DNA of 39,491 nucleotides, taken from the NCBI RefSeq assembly GCF_000986785.1, contig NZ_LAYY01000029.1, positions 1 through 39,491 of the forward strand, written 5' to 3'. Both the position numbers and the translations under genes were made by a program. The notes beneath the pieces are model-generated. The model worked only from the letters and a program-made list of their open reading frames with translations, searched no databases and was not told the DNA's origin. Positions 7,073 through 14,819 of the stretch are shown one piece after another; position 1 is the stretch's first letter; each line of letters opens with the position of its first letter. Source of the stretch: Mesobacillus campisalis (GTDB taxonomy: Bacteria; Bacillota; Bacilli; Bacillales; Cytobacillaceae).

Positions 7073-8080
7073 ATGATTCGTTGGTTCCACTCCTATCTTA
7101 TTGATTTTACCAGCTTAATAGCCTTTAGTATGGTCATTTATTTTATTGCAATCAGTCAATTCATTGGAAAAGAGTTATCCATTCATGTATCTGATTCTTT
7201 TATGCAAATGAATACCATTTTTCTGAGTATTTTAATTGAGGCCATTCCATTTGTTTTAATTGGAGTTCTCATTGCAGGATTTATTCAAATATTCATCACG
7301 GAAGACCATATTCGTCGTTTGATTCCGCAAAATAGATTTCTAGCCGTAGCGATGAGTTGTGTTGTGGGGGCCCTTTTTCCTGCCTGTGAATGCGGAATTG
7401 TGCCCATCATCCGAAGGTTAGTATCAAAAGGGGTACCATTACACGCAGGAATCGGCTTTCTTTTGACAGGTCCATTAATTAACCCTATTGTCATTTTATC
7501 CACTTATATGGCATTTGGGAATGACAGTAAGATAGCAGGGTTAAGGATGGGAATTGGTTTTGCAGCAGCAATGTTAATAGCCCTTTTAATTAGCTATTTA
7601 TTTAAGTCGAGCCAATTGAAACATTCTGCATCAGAATTTACTCACTCAACGGATGGGACCATAAGAAATGAGTCACTTGTGCAACGAATAGAAGGAATGA
7701 TTAAACATTCCATCGATGAATTTTTTGATATGGGAAAATATTTGATCATTGGTGCTTTGATTGCTGCATTTGTCCAAAGTTATATATCCGCAAAATCACT
7801 GTTCGTTTTCGGCGAGGGTGTCTTAGGATCTACCATTGTTATGATGGGACTAGCTTATTTCTTATCTTTGTGTTCGGAAGCGGATGCCTTTATAGGGGCT
7901 TCATTTAGAAATTTAGTTCCTAGCACATCCATATTAGCCTTTTTAGTATACGGTCCTATGATTGATTTGAAAAACACAATCATGTTGTTAAGTGTCTTTA
8001 AGGCAAAGTTTGTGTTTACGTTACTTGTTTTAATTACTTTGATTGTGTTTTTATCTGTCAACCTATCAGGCCTCTTTTAG
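7073..8080 (+). CDS. YcgR-type permease (COG0701 / UPF0718)
   Basis: The 335-residue integral membrane protein (about 8 segments in two blocks split by a hydrophilic loop near residues 180-215) belongs to the COG0701 permease family, which includes ArsP and B. subtilis YcgR. The family signature is clear: ALFPACECGIVPIIRRLVSKGVPLHAGIGFLLTGPLINPIV, with the CxC motif in the first half, and YFLSLCSEADAFIGASF in the second. The gene is followed 14 nt later by the partner ycgQ-like gene, the usual pairing. Its place between znuA and other zinc-responsive genes suggests a role in zinc or related metal handling, but direction and substrate are not proven. The ATG at 7073 follows GAAGGA. Confidence 0.85.
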   Translation: MIRWFHSYLIDFTSLIAFSMVIYFIAISQFIGKELSIHVSDSFMQMNTIFLSILIEAIPFVLIGVLIAGFIQIFITEDHIRRLIPQNRFLAVAMSCVVGALFPACECGIVPIIRRLVSKGVPLHAGIGFLLTGPLINPIVILSTYMAFGNDSKIAGLRMGIGFAAAMLIALLISYLFKSSQLKHSASEFTHSTDGTIRNESLVQRIEGMIKHSIDEFFDMGKYLIIGALIAAFVQSYISAKSLFVFGEGVLGSTIVMMGLAYFLSLCSEADAFIGASFRNLVPSTSILAFLVYGPMIDLKNTIMLLSVFKAKFVFTLLVLITLIVFLSVNLSGLF

Positions 8081-8094
8081 GACGGTGAGCGAAG

Positions 8095-9012
8095 ATGGTA
8101 CGTGTGCATTTTCAACAATTTATAAGGGCGGTCGTTTTGGCGGCTTTTGCTGTTTTTTTTATCCAACTGCATTACACCGGTGAAATAACAAAGTATATCA
8201 ATCCCAAGTACAATTTGATGAGTCAGATTGCTGCGGTTGTTTTTATTCTTTTTTTCTTCGTTCAGCTTTTTCGGACATTTGAGAATAACCATGATCAGCA
8301 TACCCACTGTCCTCCGGGGTGTACCCATGATCATGGCTATTCCGCTTCATGGGCAAAAAAATTAGTCAATTACAGCATTATTCTATTTCCGTTGATGACT
8401 GGTTATGGGTTATCACCTGCACTATTAGATTCTTCGATTGCAGCAAAAAAAGGAACCGTTCTTCCTCAAGCTAATGGAGTTGGCAATAAAAGAATAGGAG
8501 AGGATAGAGAAAGCCAGGGATCTGCCGCTGAAACGGATCCAAACCTTATACAGGATAATGAAGCTGTTTTGCCTAACAATAACTTTTTTTCAAAAGAGAA
8601 ATATGATGAAGAAATGAAAAAGCTAGAGGGATTGGATGTCATTCAAATGGAAAACGATATATATTCCGCTTATTTTGAAGCTATTAGTATGGACCCAAAA
8701 GAGTATATCGGAAGAAAAATAAAGGTTAGCGGGTTTGTCTATAAAGAAGAGGGACTTGACGGGAACCAACTTGTTCTATCCAGGTTTCTCATTACCCATT
8801 GCGTCGCGGATGCCAGTATAATCGGATTGCTTGCCGAGTTTAAGGAAGCTGGTGAATTTAAACAAGACACATGGCTTGAGATGGAAGGGACTATAGGTGT
8901 AACTGTATTCAATGGTGTAGAAATTCCGCTCATTAAAGCAAATAAGTGGGAAGTAATTGCAGAGCCTTCCGAACCATATATTTATCCGATATTGACAAAC
9001 TTAACTGAATAA
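8095..9012 (+). CDS. YcgQ-type permease subunit (TIGR03943 / COG3689)
   Basis: The 305-residue product pairs with the preceding permease, as COG3689 and COG0701 genes do in many Gram-positive bacteria. The N terminus has membrane segments at about 10-30, 40-62 and 90-115. Between the second and third is a metal-ligand-rich loop, NNHDQHTHCPPGCTHDHGY (8 His or Cys). The C-terminal soluble half carries the family block KVSGFVYKE...LVLSRFLITHCVADASIIGLL, followed by WLEMEGTIG. The rich His/Cys loop fits binding of a soft metal such as zinc. A hydrophilic linker of about 60 residues connects the halves. The pair is likely co-transcribed. Transport activity is inferred from the family, not seen. 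Confidence 0.83.
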   Translation: MVRVHFQQFIRAVVLAAFAVFFIQLHYTGEITKYINPKYNLMSQIAAVVFILFFFVQLFRTFENNHDQHTHCPPGCTHDHGYSASWAKKLVNYSIILFPLMTGYGLSPALLDSSIAAKKGTVLPQANGVGNKRIGEDRESQGSAAETDPNLIQDNEAVLPNNNFFSKEKYDEEMKKLEGLDVIQMENDIYSAYFEAISMDPKEYIGRKIKVSGFVYKEEGLDGNQLVLSRFLITHCVADASIIGLLAEFKEAGEFKQDTWLEMEGTIGVTVFNGVEIPLIKANKWEVIAEPSEPYIYPILTNLTE

Positions 9013-9076
9013 TTGTATGAACAATTAGAGGATCCTTTTTTATCAGCTTTTAAAAACCATTAATTTTTTATAAAAC

Positions 9077-9128
9077 TTGACTATCAGGAAGAATATTTAT
9101 AAAATACAAATCGTAATCATTTCGATTT
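9077..9128 (+). promoter_or_regulatory. Promoter and Zur box of the flavoprotein gene
   Basis: TTGACT (9077-9082), a 17-bp spacer and TAAAAT (9100-9105) form a strong sigma-A promoter. The Zur-box-like palindrome TCGTAATCATTTCGA (9111-9125, one mismatch to the consensus), flanked by AAA and TTT, covers the expected transcription start. Repression by zinc-loaded Zur is the simplest reading. Confidence 0.82.
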
Positions 9129-9146
9129 GTTCAGGAGGTGGAATTG

Positions 9147-10313
9147 TTGTATGACTGGCTTGTAGTTGGGGGAGGGATTCATGGTTGTACCATAGCCTCA
9201 TTCTTACTTAAAAAAGAAAAAGTAAAGGTTGAAAGGCTTTGTATTATTGACCCTCACGATGAACCAATGTATAGCTGGAAGAAAAACACCGATACAATTG
9301 GAATGGAGTATTTACGTTCGCCATTTGTCCATCACATTGATGTAGACCCGCTTAGCCTTCAGAAATATGCTCGAAAGGAAAATTGGGAACGACGCCATTT
9401 TTATGGAAACTACAGACGGCCATCACTTAACATTTTTAATGAACACAGTGAATCCATTGTAAATGAGGTTGGGTTACAACGATCCTGGCAAAAGGGCTTT
9501 GTCCATTCCATTGAAAAGGAACAAGGATTTTGGAAGGTCACCACGGAGAAAGGAGAGGCCGTTAAAGCGCAAAATATTGTATTATCCATCGGCCTAAACA
9601 ATCAATTAAATATACCTGATTGGGCGGAGGAACTTAAATCTGACTTTCCAGCTCAAGTTTTTCACATTTTTGAGGATAGGATGGTTCATCCATCATCCTT
9701 ACAACCTCCAATTGTTATTATTGGGGGAGGGATTACTTCGGCACACCTTACGATTAAATTGTCCGGTATGTTTCCTGGAAAGGTAATTTTACTAAAGCGG
9801 CATCCTTTTCGAATCCATGATTTTGATAGTGACCCGGGGTGGTTAGGTCCAAAAAATTTGACCTCATACCATAAAGTGACGAACTATGAAGAACGCCGTA
9901 TGAAGATTAAACAGGCTAGAAATAAAGGGTCTTTAACCAGAGACCTCTTTTACAAATTGAAAAGGCTTGAGAGGGAAAAAAAGATACAGATTATAGACGG
10001 TGAGGTTGAATCAATGTTTTCTGCCGGAAATCAGATTACGCTGATTGTTGGAGAAAGAGCAATAAAGGTACATACTATCCTATTAGCAACCGGATTTTCA
10101 CCATCCCTTCCAGGGAAGAACTGGCTCAATCAATTGATAATAGACCTTAAGTTATCGTGCGCAAAATGTGGCTATCCAATTATTGATAAATCCTTGCAGT
10201 GGTGTCCCCATTTATATGTTTCCGGTCCGCTGGCTGAGCTGGAAGTGGGTCCAATCGCAAGAAACATCTCTGGAGCGAGGCATGCTGCAGAAAGAATCGT
10301 CAATAGTCTATAG
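9147..10313 (+). CDS. FAD/NAD(P)-binding oxidoreductase in the zinc-starvation island
   Basis: The 388-residue product has two dinucleotide-binding sites: GGGIHGCTIASFLL at residues ~8-21 (FAD) and IVIIGGGITSAHLTIKL near residue 190 (NAD(P)H). A third conserved turn, ILLATGFSPSLPG, lies near residue 315, as in Pyr_redox_3/lysine N-hydroxylase-like flavoproteins. Near the C terminus are Cys338-x-x-Cys341 (LSCAKCGYP) and Cys353-x-His355 (QWCPHLY), a spacing suited to a metal site or redox pair. The TTG at 9147 is chosen because AGGAGGT (9133-9139) ends 7 nt before it; GTG 9138 and TTG 9144 are too close. The Zur-box promoter upstream and zagA directly downstream place it in the zinc response. 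The reaction is unknown. Confidence 0.8.
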   Translation: MYDWLVVGGGIHGCTIASFLLKKEKVKVERLCIIDPHDEPMYSWKKNTDTIGMEYLRSPFVHHIDVDPLSLQKYARKENWERRHFYGNYRRPSLNIFNEHSESIVNEVGLQRSWQKGFVHSIEKEQGFWKVTTEKGEAVKAQNIVLSIGLNNQLNIPDWAEELKSDFPAQVFHIFEDRMVHPSSLQPPIVIIGGGITSAHLTIKLSGMFPGKVILLKRHPFRIHDFDSDPGWLGPKNLTSYHKVTNYEERRMKIKQARNKGSLTRDLFYKLKRLEREKKIQIIDGEVESMFSAGNQITLIVGERAIKVHTILLATGFSPSLPGKNWLNQLIIDLKLSCAKCGYPIIDKSLQWCPHLYVSGPLAELEVGPIARNISGARHAAERIVNSL

Positions 10314-10318
10314 AATTT

Positions 10319-10339
10319 AAATCGTAATGATTTCTATTA
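10319..10339 (+). promoter_or_regulatory. Zur-box-like site before zagA
   Basis: TCGTAATGATTTCTA (10322-10336) keeps the left half and centre of the Zur consensus but has a degraded right half. It sits in the 46-nt gap between the flavoprotein gene and zagA. It could give zagA its own zinc control in addition to read-through. Confidence 0.55.
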
Positions 10340-10359
10340 TCAATTAGAGGTGAAACGAA

Positions 10360-11547
10360 ATGACTGAAAAAATACCTGTAACGGTTTTAAGCGGATACTT
10401 AGGTGCAGGGAAAACAACTTTATTGAACCATGTATTAAAAAATCGGGAAAATAAAAAAATTGCTGTGATTGTCAATGATATGAGTGAAGTCAACATTGAT
10501 GCCTCCATGGTTAAAAAAGGAGGATTCTCCCGAACCGATGAAAAATTGGTGGAGCTTCAAAACGGCTGTATTTGCTGTACATTGAGAGAAGACTTAATGA
10601 TTGAAGTGGAAAAATTGGTTCAAGCAGGGGATATCGACTATATCCTGATTGAATCTTCGGGGATTTCGGAACCAATCCCAGTGGCCCAAACCTTTACCTA
10701 TGTAGACGAAAGTCTGGGGATCAACTTATCCGACTATTGCAGGCTTGACACGATGGCAACCGTGGTGGATGCGAACCGCTTTTGGCATGATTTTGCTTCA
10801 GGAGAGACTCTGCTTGATCGTAAGCAAGGAACGGATGAGTCGGATACCCGCGAAGTAGTCGACTTACTCATCGACCAAATTGAGTTTGCCAATGTTATAG
10901 TCTTAAACAAAATCGATTTAGTGGATAAAGAAGCTGCTCGTGAGCTAAAAGCAGTATTACAAAAGCTGAATCCTAGCGCTAACGTGATTGAAAGTTCCCA
11001 TTCCGAAATCAACTTAAATGAGATTTTGGATACATCTCTATTCGATCTTGAAGAAGCAAGCCAAGGAGCAGGCTGGATCAAGGAATTGAACGAGGAGCAT
11101 ACTCCGGAGACCGAAGAGTACGGAATTTCTTCTTTTGTTTATCGAAGAAAGAGACCTTTTCATCCTGAACGCTGGAGACAGTGGCTTGAAGATTGGCCTG
11201 TAGATATTGTCAGGGCAAAAGGCTTCTTTTGGCTTGCAACTCGAAACAATATAACAGGATTACTGTCCCAGGCTGGTCCTTCAATCGTTCTGCAGGGTGC
11301 AGGGGAATGGATTGCTGCTTATCCTGACCAGGAAAGGGAGCAAATCCTAAAGGATGAACCGGAACTGCTTGAAAGATGGGATCCTGAATTTGGGGACCGG
11401 ATGACAGAACTTGTCATGATTGGAATTGGCATGAAGCAGGCTAACATCGAACGATCGTTGGATGCCTGTCTGCTAACAGAGGAAGAACTTAAGGAAGACT
11501 GGTCTTCATTTAAAGACCCTCTTCCCCAGTTTGAAGTAGAAGCTTGA
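10360..11547 (+). CDS. zagA: Zinc-responsive COG0523 GTPase / metallochaperone
   Basis: This is a CobW/COG0523 G3E GTPase of 395 residues, the length of B. subtilis ZagA (YciC, 397). Walker A is [15 protein letters not shown] (residues ~12-26), the metal-binding [11 protein letters not shown] (CxCC, Cys ~69-72) follows, then the ESSGISEP switch region, the NKIDLVD guanine-specificity motif, and a C-terminal CobW_C domain (about 255-390). In B. subtilis ZagA is Zur-repressed and supports zinc delivery to FolE during zinc limitation. Here it lies between the flavoprotein gene (46-nt gap, partial Zur box) and alternative L33 (22-nt gap), so the genes may be transcribed together. The start ATG follows AGAGGTG. 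Confidence 0.92.
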   Translation: MTEKIPVTVLSGYLGAGKTTLLNHVLKNRENKKIAVIVNDMSEVNIDASMVKKGGFSRTDEKLVELQNGCICCTLREDLMIEVEKLVQAGDIDYILIESSGISEPIPVAQTFTYVDESLGINLSDYCRLDTMATVVDANRFWHDFASGETLLDRKQGTDESDTREVVDLLIDQIEFANVIVLNKIDLVDKEAARELKAVLQKLNPSANVIESSHSEINLNEILDTSLFDLEEASQGAGWIKELNEEHTPETEEYGISSFVYRRKRPFHPERWRQWLEDWPVDIVRAKGFFWLATRNNITGLLSQAGPSIVLQGAGEWIAAYPDQEREQILKDEPELLERWDPEFGDRMTELVMIGIGMKQANIERSLDACLLTEEELKEDWSSFKDPLPQFEVEA

Positions 11548-11569
11548 TTAAAAAAGGGAGGATTTAATA

Positions 11570-11719
11570 ATGAGAGTAAAAATTACATTAGCATGCACAG
11601 AAACGGGAGATAAAAATTATATTACGACGAAAAATAAACGTACAAACCCAGACCGCCTGGAATTGAAAAAATATAGTCCGCGTTTAAAAAGACATACCTT
11701 ACATCGTGAAACAAAATAG
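11570..11719 (+). CDS. rpmG: 50S ribosomal protein L33, zinc-free (C-minus) form
   Basis: This 49-residue gene reads [17 protein letters not shown]...[17 protein letters not shown], a clear L33. The zinc-binding version has two CxxC pairs. Here the first pair is CTET (only Cys9 left) and the second is reduced to YSPRLK with no Cys. It is therefore the C-minus paralogue that replaces zinc-containing L33 when zinc is short. The ATG follows AAAGGGAGG by 7 nt. It lies 22 nt after zagA and probably shares its transcript. Confidence 0.93.
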   Translation: MRVKITLACTETGDKNYITTKNKRTNPDRLELKKYSPRLKRHTLHRETK

Positions 11720-11730
11720 GAAATTCACAA

Positions 11731-11753
11731 TAAAACGTAATGATTCTGATTAT
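11731..11753 (+). promoter_or_regulatory. Degenerate Zur-box-like site before rpsN
   Basis: ACGTAATGATTCTGA (11735-11749) matches the Zur consensus in the left half and centre and in the last GA only. It lies in the 124-nt gap between rpmG and rpsN. No good promoter is visible next to it, so it may be a decayed operator. Confidence 0.4.
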
Positions 11754-11843
11754 GAGTAAAACATTCACTTAGCTAGTTCAGTTGTTTTACTTTAAAGAGT
11801 AGGATATTTCATCACTATTTAAGAAAATTCAGGAGGAACATAA

Positions 11844-12113
11844 GTGGCCAAAAAATCAAAAGTTGTAAAAGAGCTTAAGAGACAAAGGATGGTAGAAAAG
11901 TATGCGGCATTGAGAAAGGAGCTCAAAGAGAAAGGCGATTATGCTGCATTAAGTAAGCTTCCTCGCGATTCTGCACCTTCAAGACTTCACAACCGTTGTC
12001 AAGTTACTGGAAGACCCAGAGGCTACTTAAGAAAGTTTAAAATGTCACGTATCGCTTTCCGTGAATTCGCACATAAGGGGCAGATTCCAGGGGTTAAAAA
12101 ATCAAGCTGGTAA
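11844..12113 (+). CDS. rpsN: 30S ribosomal protein S14, zinc-free form
   Basis: The 89-residue product (GTG start after AGGAGGA) is the longer, type A S14 (YhzA/RpsN2-like): [14 protein letters not shown] at the start and [47 protein letters not shown] at the end. The short zinc-binding S14 of Bacilli (61 residues, CxxC...CxxC) is replaced by this type in zinc shortage. Only one Cys (NRCQ) remains, so no zinc ribbon can form. It belongs to the same zinc-sparing set as the Cys-poor L33 upstream. Confidence 0.93.
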   Translation: MAKKSKVVKELKRQRMVEKYAALRKELKEKGDYAALSKLPRDSAPSRLHNRCQVTGRPRGYLRKFKMSRIAFREFAHKGQIPGVKKSSW

Positions 12114-12175
12114 AAGGCCCAGCAAGGGTTGGCTACAAATGATTTTGAAAACGAAGGGAAAGAAGGTCGTTTGTA

Positions 12176-12532
12176 ATGAATGAGAAAATAATGGAGATTT
12201 TCGCGAGGAATATTGTGGATTCTCTGCCAATGAGTAAAAGGAGAATTTATCAATTTATTGAAGGCATTGAAGATCGTTTGGCGCAGCAATCGGAGACGAA
12301 GGAACAATTTTTAACCCTTCTTAGAGAGCAATCACCTTACCACCAGGCAGGTAATCGCTTTAATCTCTCTTTAGATGAAACCGTTAAATTGATGCACGAA
12401 ATTGAAGATGAAATAAACGAAAAGCTAGAGAGGAAAATCAGGAATTATAAATGGATTGACTGCACAGATCAAGTATATGGTCATCAAGTTGAGACTATTA
12501 AGAATAGACAGTGTTTCCTTATTTTTCAATAA
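12176..12532 (+). CDS. Uncharacterised 118-residue protein
   Basis: I do not recognise this family. The product is soluble, charged and mostly helical: MNEKIMEIFARNIVDSLPMSKRRIYQFIEGIEDRL, then QFLTLLREQSPYHQAGNRFNLSLDETVKLMHEIEDEINEKLERKIRNY. The segment FNLSLDETVKLMHEIEDEI could be a helix-turn-helix-like pair, but this is weak. AAGAAGG lies 9 nt before the ATG, and codon use looks like the neighbours', so it is probably a real gene. It follows rpsN by 62 nt in the same direction and could be read with the zinc-response genes. Two Cys residues (WIDCTD, NRQCFL) are near the end. No terminator separates it from rpsN. Confidence 0.6.
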   Translation: MNEKIMEIFARNIVDSLPMSKRRIYQFIEGIEDRLAQQSETKEQFLTLLREQSPYHQAGNRFNLSLDETVKLMHEIEDEINEKLERKIRNYKWIDCTDQVYGHQVETIKNRQCFLIFQ

Positions 12533-12640
12533 GTTTTCCGCATCATCTCTAACGGCAGTTGATTGTTAAAGCTGTTGCCACCTTTCTTAATCCATTCGTT
12601 CAGTTTTACAATTCTGTAAAGCCTTTCGGGAGCAGGTATC

Positions 12641-12680
12641 ATAAAAGGGAAAGGGAGAGAACACAAATTGCTTCTCTCCC
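12641..12680 (-). terminator. Terminator of the NCS1 permease gene
   Basis: GGGAGAGAA (12653-12661) pairs perfectly with TTCTCTCCC (12672-12680). On the minus strand a pyrimidine-rich TTTCCCTTTTAT follows. It could also stop rightward read-through from the zinc island. Confidence 0.7.
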
Positions 12681-12718
12681 CTAGTCTTTGTATATAACCT
12701 TTTTTTACCTACGCTTCA

Positions 12719-14119
12719 TTAAGCGATATATTCTTCTCTTTCAATATCGTTGGCTTCTTCTTTAATATAGTATTTTCCTTTTGTGGCGATGGCCAAGATG
12801 ACGGTCAGAATCGATGCAAGAATCGCGGCAAAGAAGGCGGCTGTACTCTGCAGGAAGGTTCCCATAAACCCTAAGGCGGCAACCGTTCCGAGAATGCATG
12901 AAATCACCAGGGACCAGACACCGACTGGATTCCACTTATGCAGATACTCCTGCCTTGCTTCATAATAGCAGGGACCTATCTTCAGGAATCTCTTGACGAA
13001 AACAGCGTCTGTCACTAAAATGGCTGCCCAAGATAATAAGAATACCCCTTGGAAAACCAGAGCCGTTTCAAGGTGATTGACGATGCCTCCAAGCATCAGG
13101 ATGATTGCTGACACTCCGGTCACGACAACCCAAACACGTCTCCCTGGTTTAAAGTTGAATATATTCTCGAAAAAGTTTGATAGGGACAACGAACCGCTGT
13201 AAATGTTTGTAACATTAATGCGTACTTGCGTAATCATCGTAAATAAAGCTCCCCACATGCCAAGAAGCATCACCATGTATACTCCGGGATTTGGCTCTCC
13301 GAGACGGACGCCGAACCAAATTCCAAGACCCCCCATGACTCCAAAACAAAAAATTTGCGGGATGAATCCGATGGCGAATATACCAATTTTCATGTCTTTT
13401 GGCTTTAAGAAACGTGCGTAATCGGAAGCAAGCAGAGGGGTTAAACCCATGATTCCGTGCTGCATTCCAATACAAAGCAATAAGGCGGTTCCTCCAACCT
13501 GGACGTTTTCTGGCATATACGTCCAAAACGTTCCATTATAAACGGAAGGAGTGAGAGCAGCCATAACAATTGCCGCAATTAAAAAAATGCCGAACAGAGG
13601 CAATGACCATTTTTGCAATTTATCCAATTGCTTGATTCCAAACCAATTTAATGGAATGACAATGGTTCCGAAGAATAGAATTAAAGCCCATTCGGGGATA
13701 ACGGGAAGGAATTCATGTACAGCTGCTACCAGGATCATCCCTTCTAGTGCACAGTACATAATAAAATTTGTAGCGTAAATAACGGAGGTCAAAGATGCAC
13801 CTATGTAGCCGAATCCGCCGCCTCGAGACATTAGATTCACGTTCATCCCGGACTTTGCCGATAAATAGGCAATGAAGGTTCCGAGAATCCCGGCTACAAT
13901 GATGGCATAAACAGCTGAAATAATGGCATTGATGGCACCAAATTGAAGGGCCATCACACTTCCCATCTGGAAATAGAAAATCGCGGTGGCAATTCCAAAT
14001 GTGATGTTGGTAATACTTAACCAACCCATGTTCCTTTTGGCAAGAGGTACTCGGTCCAATGAGTAATCATCGCTCAACTCTTCGTTGAGATTGTTACCTT
14101 TAGCGGTATCAGATCTCAA
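12719..14119 (-). CDS. NCS1-family nucleobase/hydantoin-type cation symporter
   Basis: The 466-residue product has 12 predicted membrane segments and NCS1 (CodB/allantoin/hydantoin permease) features: LAKRNMGWLSITNITFGIATAIFYFQMG at the start, AKSGMNVNLMSRGGGFGYIGASLTS, GIKQLDKLQKWSLPLFG, and LLCIGMQHGIMGLTPLLASDYARFLKP, where the family has its substrate and sodium contacts. The TTG at 14119 is preferred: AAGGAG (14134-14129 on the minus strand) ends 9 nt before it, whereas the in-frame TTG at 14128 abuts that site. Imported substrate could be cytosine, another nucleobase, allantoin or a hydantoin. No purine or pyrimidine enzyme is nearby, so this stays open. Confidence 0.82.
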   Translation of the reverse strand: MRSDTAKGNNLNEELSDDYSLDRVPLAKRNMGWLSITNITFGIATAIFYFQMGSVMALQFGAINAIISAVYAIIVAGILGTFIAYLSAKSGMNVNLMSRGGGFGYIGASLTSVIYATNFIMYCALEGMILVAAVHEFLPVIPEWALILFFGTIVIPLNWFGIKQLDKLQKWSLPLFGIFLIAAIVMAALTPSVYNGTFWTYMPENVQVGGTALLLCIGMQHGIMGLTPLLASDYARFLKPKDMKIGIFAIGFIPQIFCFGVMGGLGIWFGVRLGEPNPGVYMVMLLGMWGALFTMITQVRINVTNIYSGSLSLSNFFENIFNFKPGRRVWVVVTGVSAIILMLGGIVNHLETALVFQGVFLLSWAAILVTDAVFVKRFLKIGPCYYEARQEYLHKWNPVGVWSLVISCILGTVAALGFMGTFLQSTAAFFAAILASILTVILAIATKGKYYIKEEANDIEREEYIA

Positions 14120-14147
14120 TAGTATCAACTCCTTTTGTGATGGTATT

Positions 14148-14261
14148 CACAAGGATATCGCTTGCTTTTTGTGTTTTTCCTCACAAAGATATCGCTTGCA
14201 AGTTGACTAAATTGACTGTCAACTAGATATAAGCATAACAATAATCACAATCTGTATTCAA
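14148..14261 (-). promoter_or_regulatory. Promoter and repeat-rich leader of the NCS1 permease gene
   Basis: On the minus strand, TTGAAT (complement of 14256-14261), 18 bp, and a TG-extended TATGCT (complement of 14232-14237) make a plausible promoter. At the expected start is an inverted repeat, AGTTGAC (14201-14207) and GTCAACT (14218-14224). Further down lie two direct repeats of 18 bp, 14148-14165 and 14182-14199 (CACAAGGATATCGCTTGC and CACAAAGATATCGCTTGC in plus orientation), 34 bp apart and differing by one base. The set looks like an operator plus a second regulator site. Confidence 0.5.
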
Positions 14262-14635
14262 ACACGATAATTCGACGTTATTTGTCATATAACACCTCTG
14301 AAGCGCCTTTTTCCTCCAATAACTGCGTTTTTCTCTTAAATGCTCCATATCCGAATGAGAATTAGCATGTTGATAGAAAATATACGGCAATTAATGTATA
14401 ACAGATTTATTTTTGCTCATATATAAAGATTGGCTACAAGAATTCTTAACAAAAAGAACTTTCATCCCTGGGTAGGCTCCATGGTAAAAAGCCATCTGAA
14501 AAGCTTGATATTCAACCTAACCTTCCTGAGTCCTTTACACATCTCTCCAATAAAAAAGACTGGGCTAAAAGAAGGACGTTAAAGGCGCCCCAAGAAAGAA
14601 TTTTATATTTTTTAATAAAAACACTTGAAAGTAGT
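14262..14635. other. Intergenic region with no recognised gene
   Basis: About 370 nt without a convincing gene. From about 14451 to 14639 one plus frame is open for roughly 60 codons (reading ...GKKPSEKLDIQPNLPESFTHLSNKKDWAKRRT...) but has no ATG and no ribosome binding site. It could be the remnant of an old coding sequence. I recognise no family in it. Confidence 0.35.
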
Positions 14636-14763
14636 TAGACAATTTTGTATATTCTTACTATAAAGTTAGATGCTGCATCCAGGATGCAGCATCCACGCTA
14701 TTTAATTTTGTTCCTGCTGTTCCTATTTTTTTTTTCTTGTCTGCTGGATGCAGGGTGCAGGAT
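14636..14763 (+). promoter_or_regulatory. Promoter and operators of the catabolic operon
   Basis: TAGACA (14636-14641), a 17-bp spacer and TATAAA (14659-14664) make a sigma-A promoter. Directly at the expected start lies a perfect palindrome, GATGCTGCATCC (14669-14680), one central A, and GGATGCAGCATC (14682-14693). A related partial copy, GGATGCAG (14746-14753) followed by GGTGCAGGAT (14754-14763), is 65 bp downstream. The placement fits autorepression by the GntR-family protein encoded next. Confidence 0.7.
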
Positions 14764-14819
14764 ATGTGGTACCATATAAGACAGAATTATCATGAAATAT
14801 TAGAAAGGAGGAGGGAAGA

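Noticed and set aside
12719-14119. Firm naming as codB or pucI
   Set aside because: The NCS1 family is clear but no cytosine, allantoin or hydantoin enzyme is adjacent and key specificity residues cannot be judged by eye.
14148-14199. CRISPR or transposon-end repeats
   Set aside because: There are only two copies of an 18-bp repeat in a promoter leader, with no cas genes, transposase or target-site duplication.
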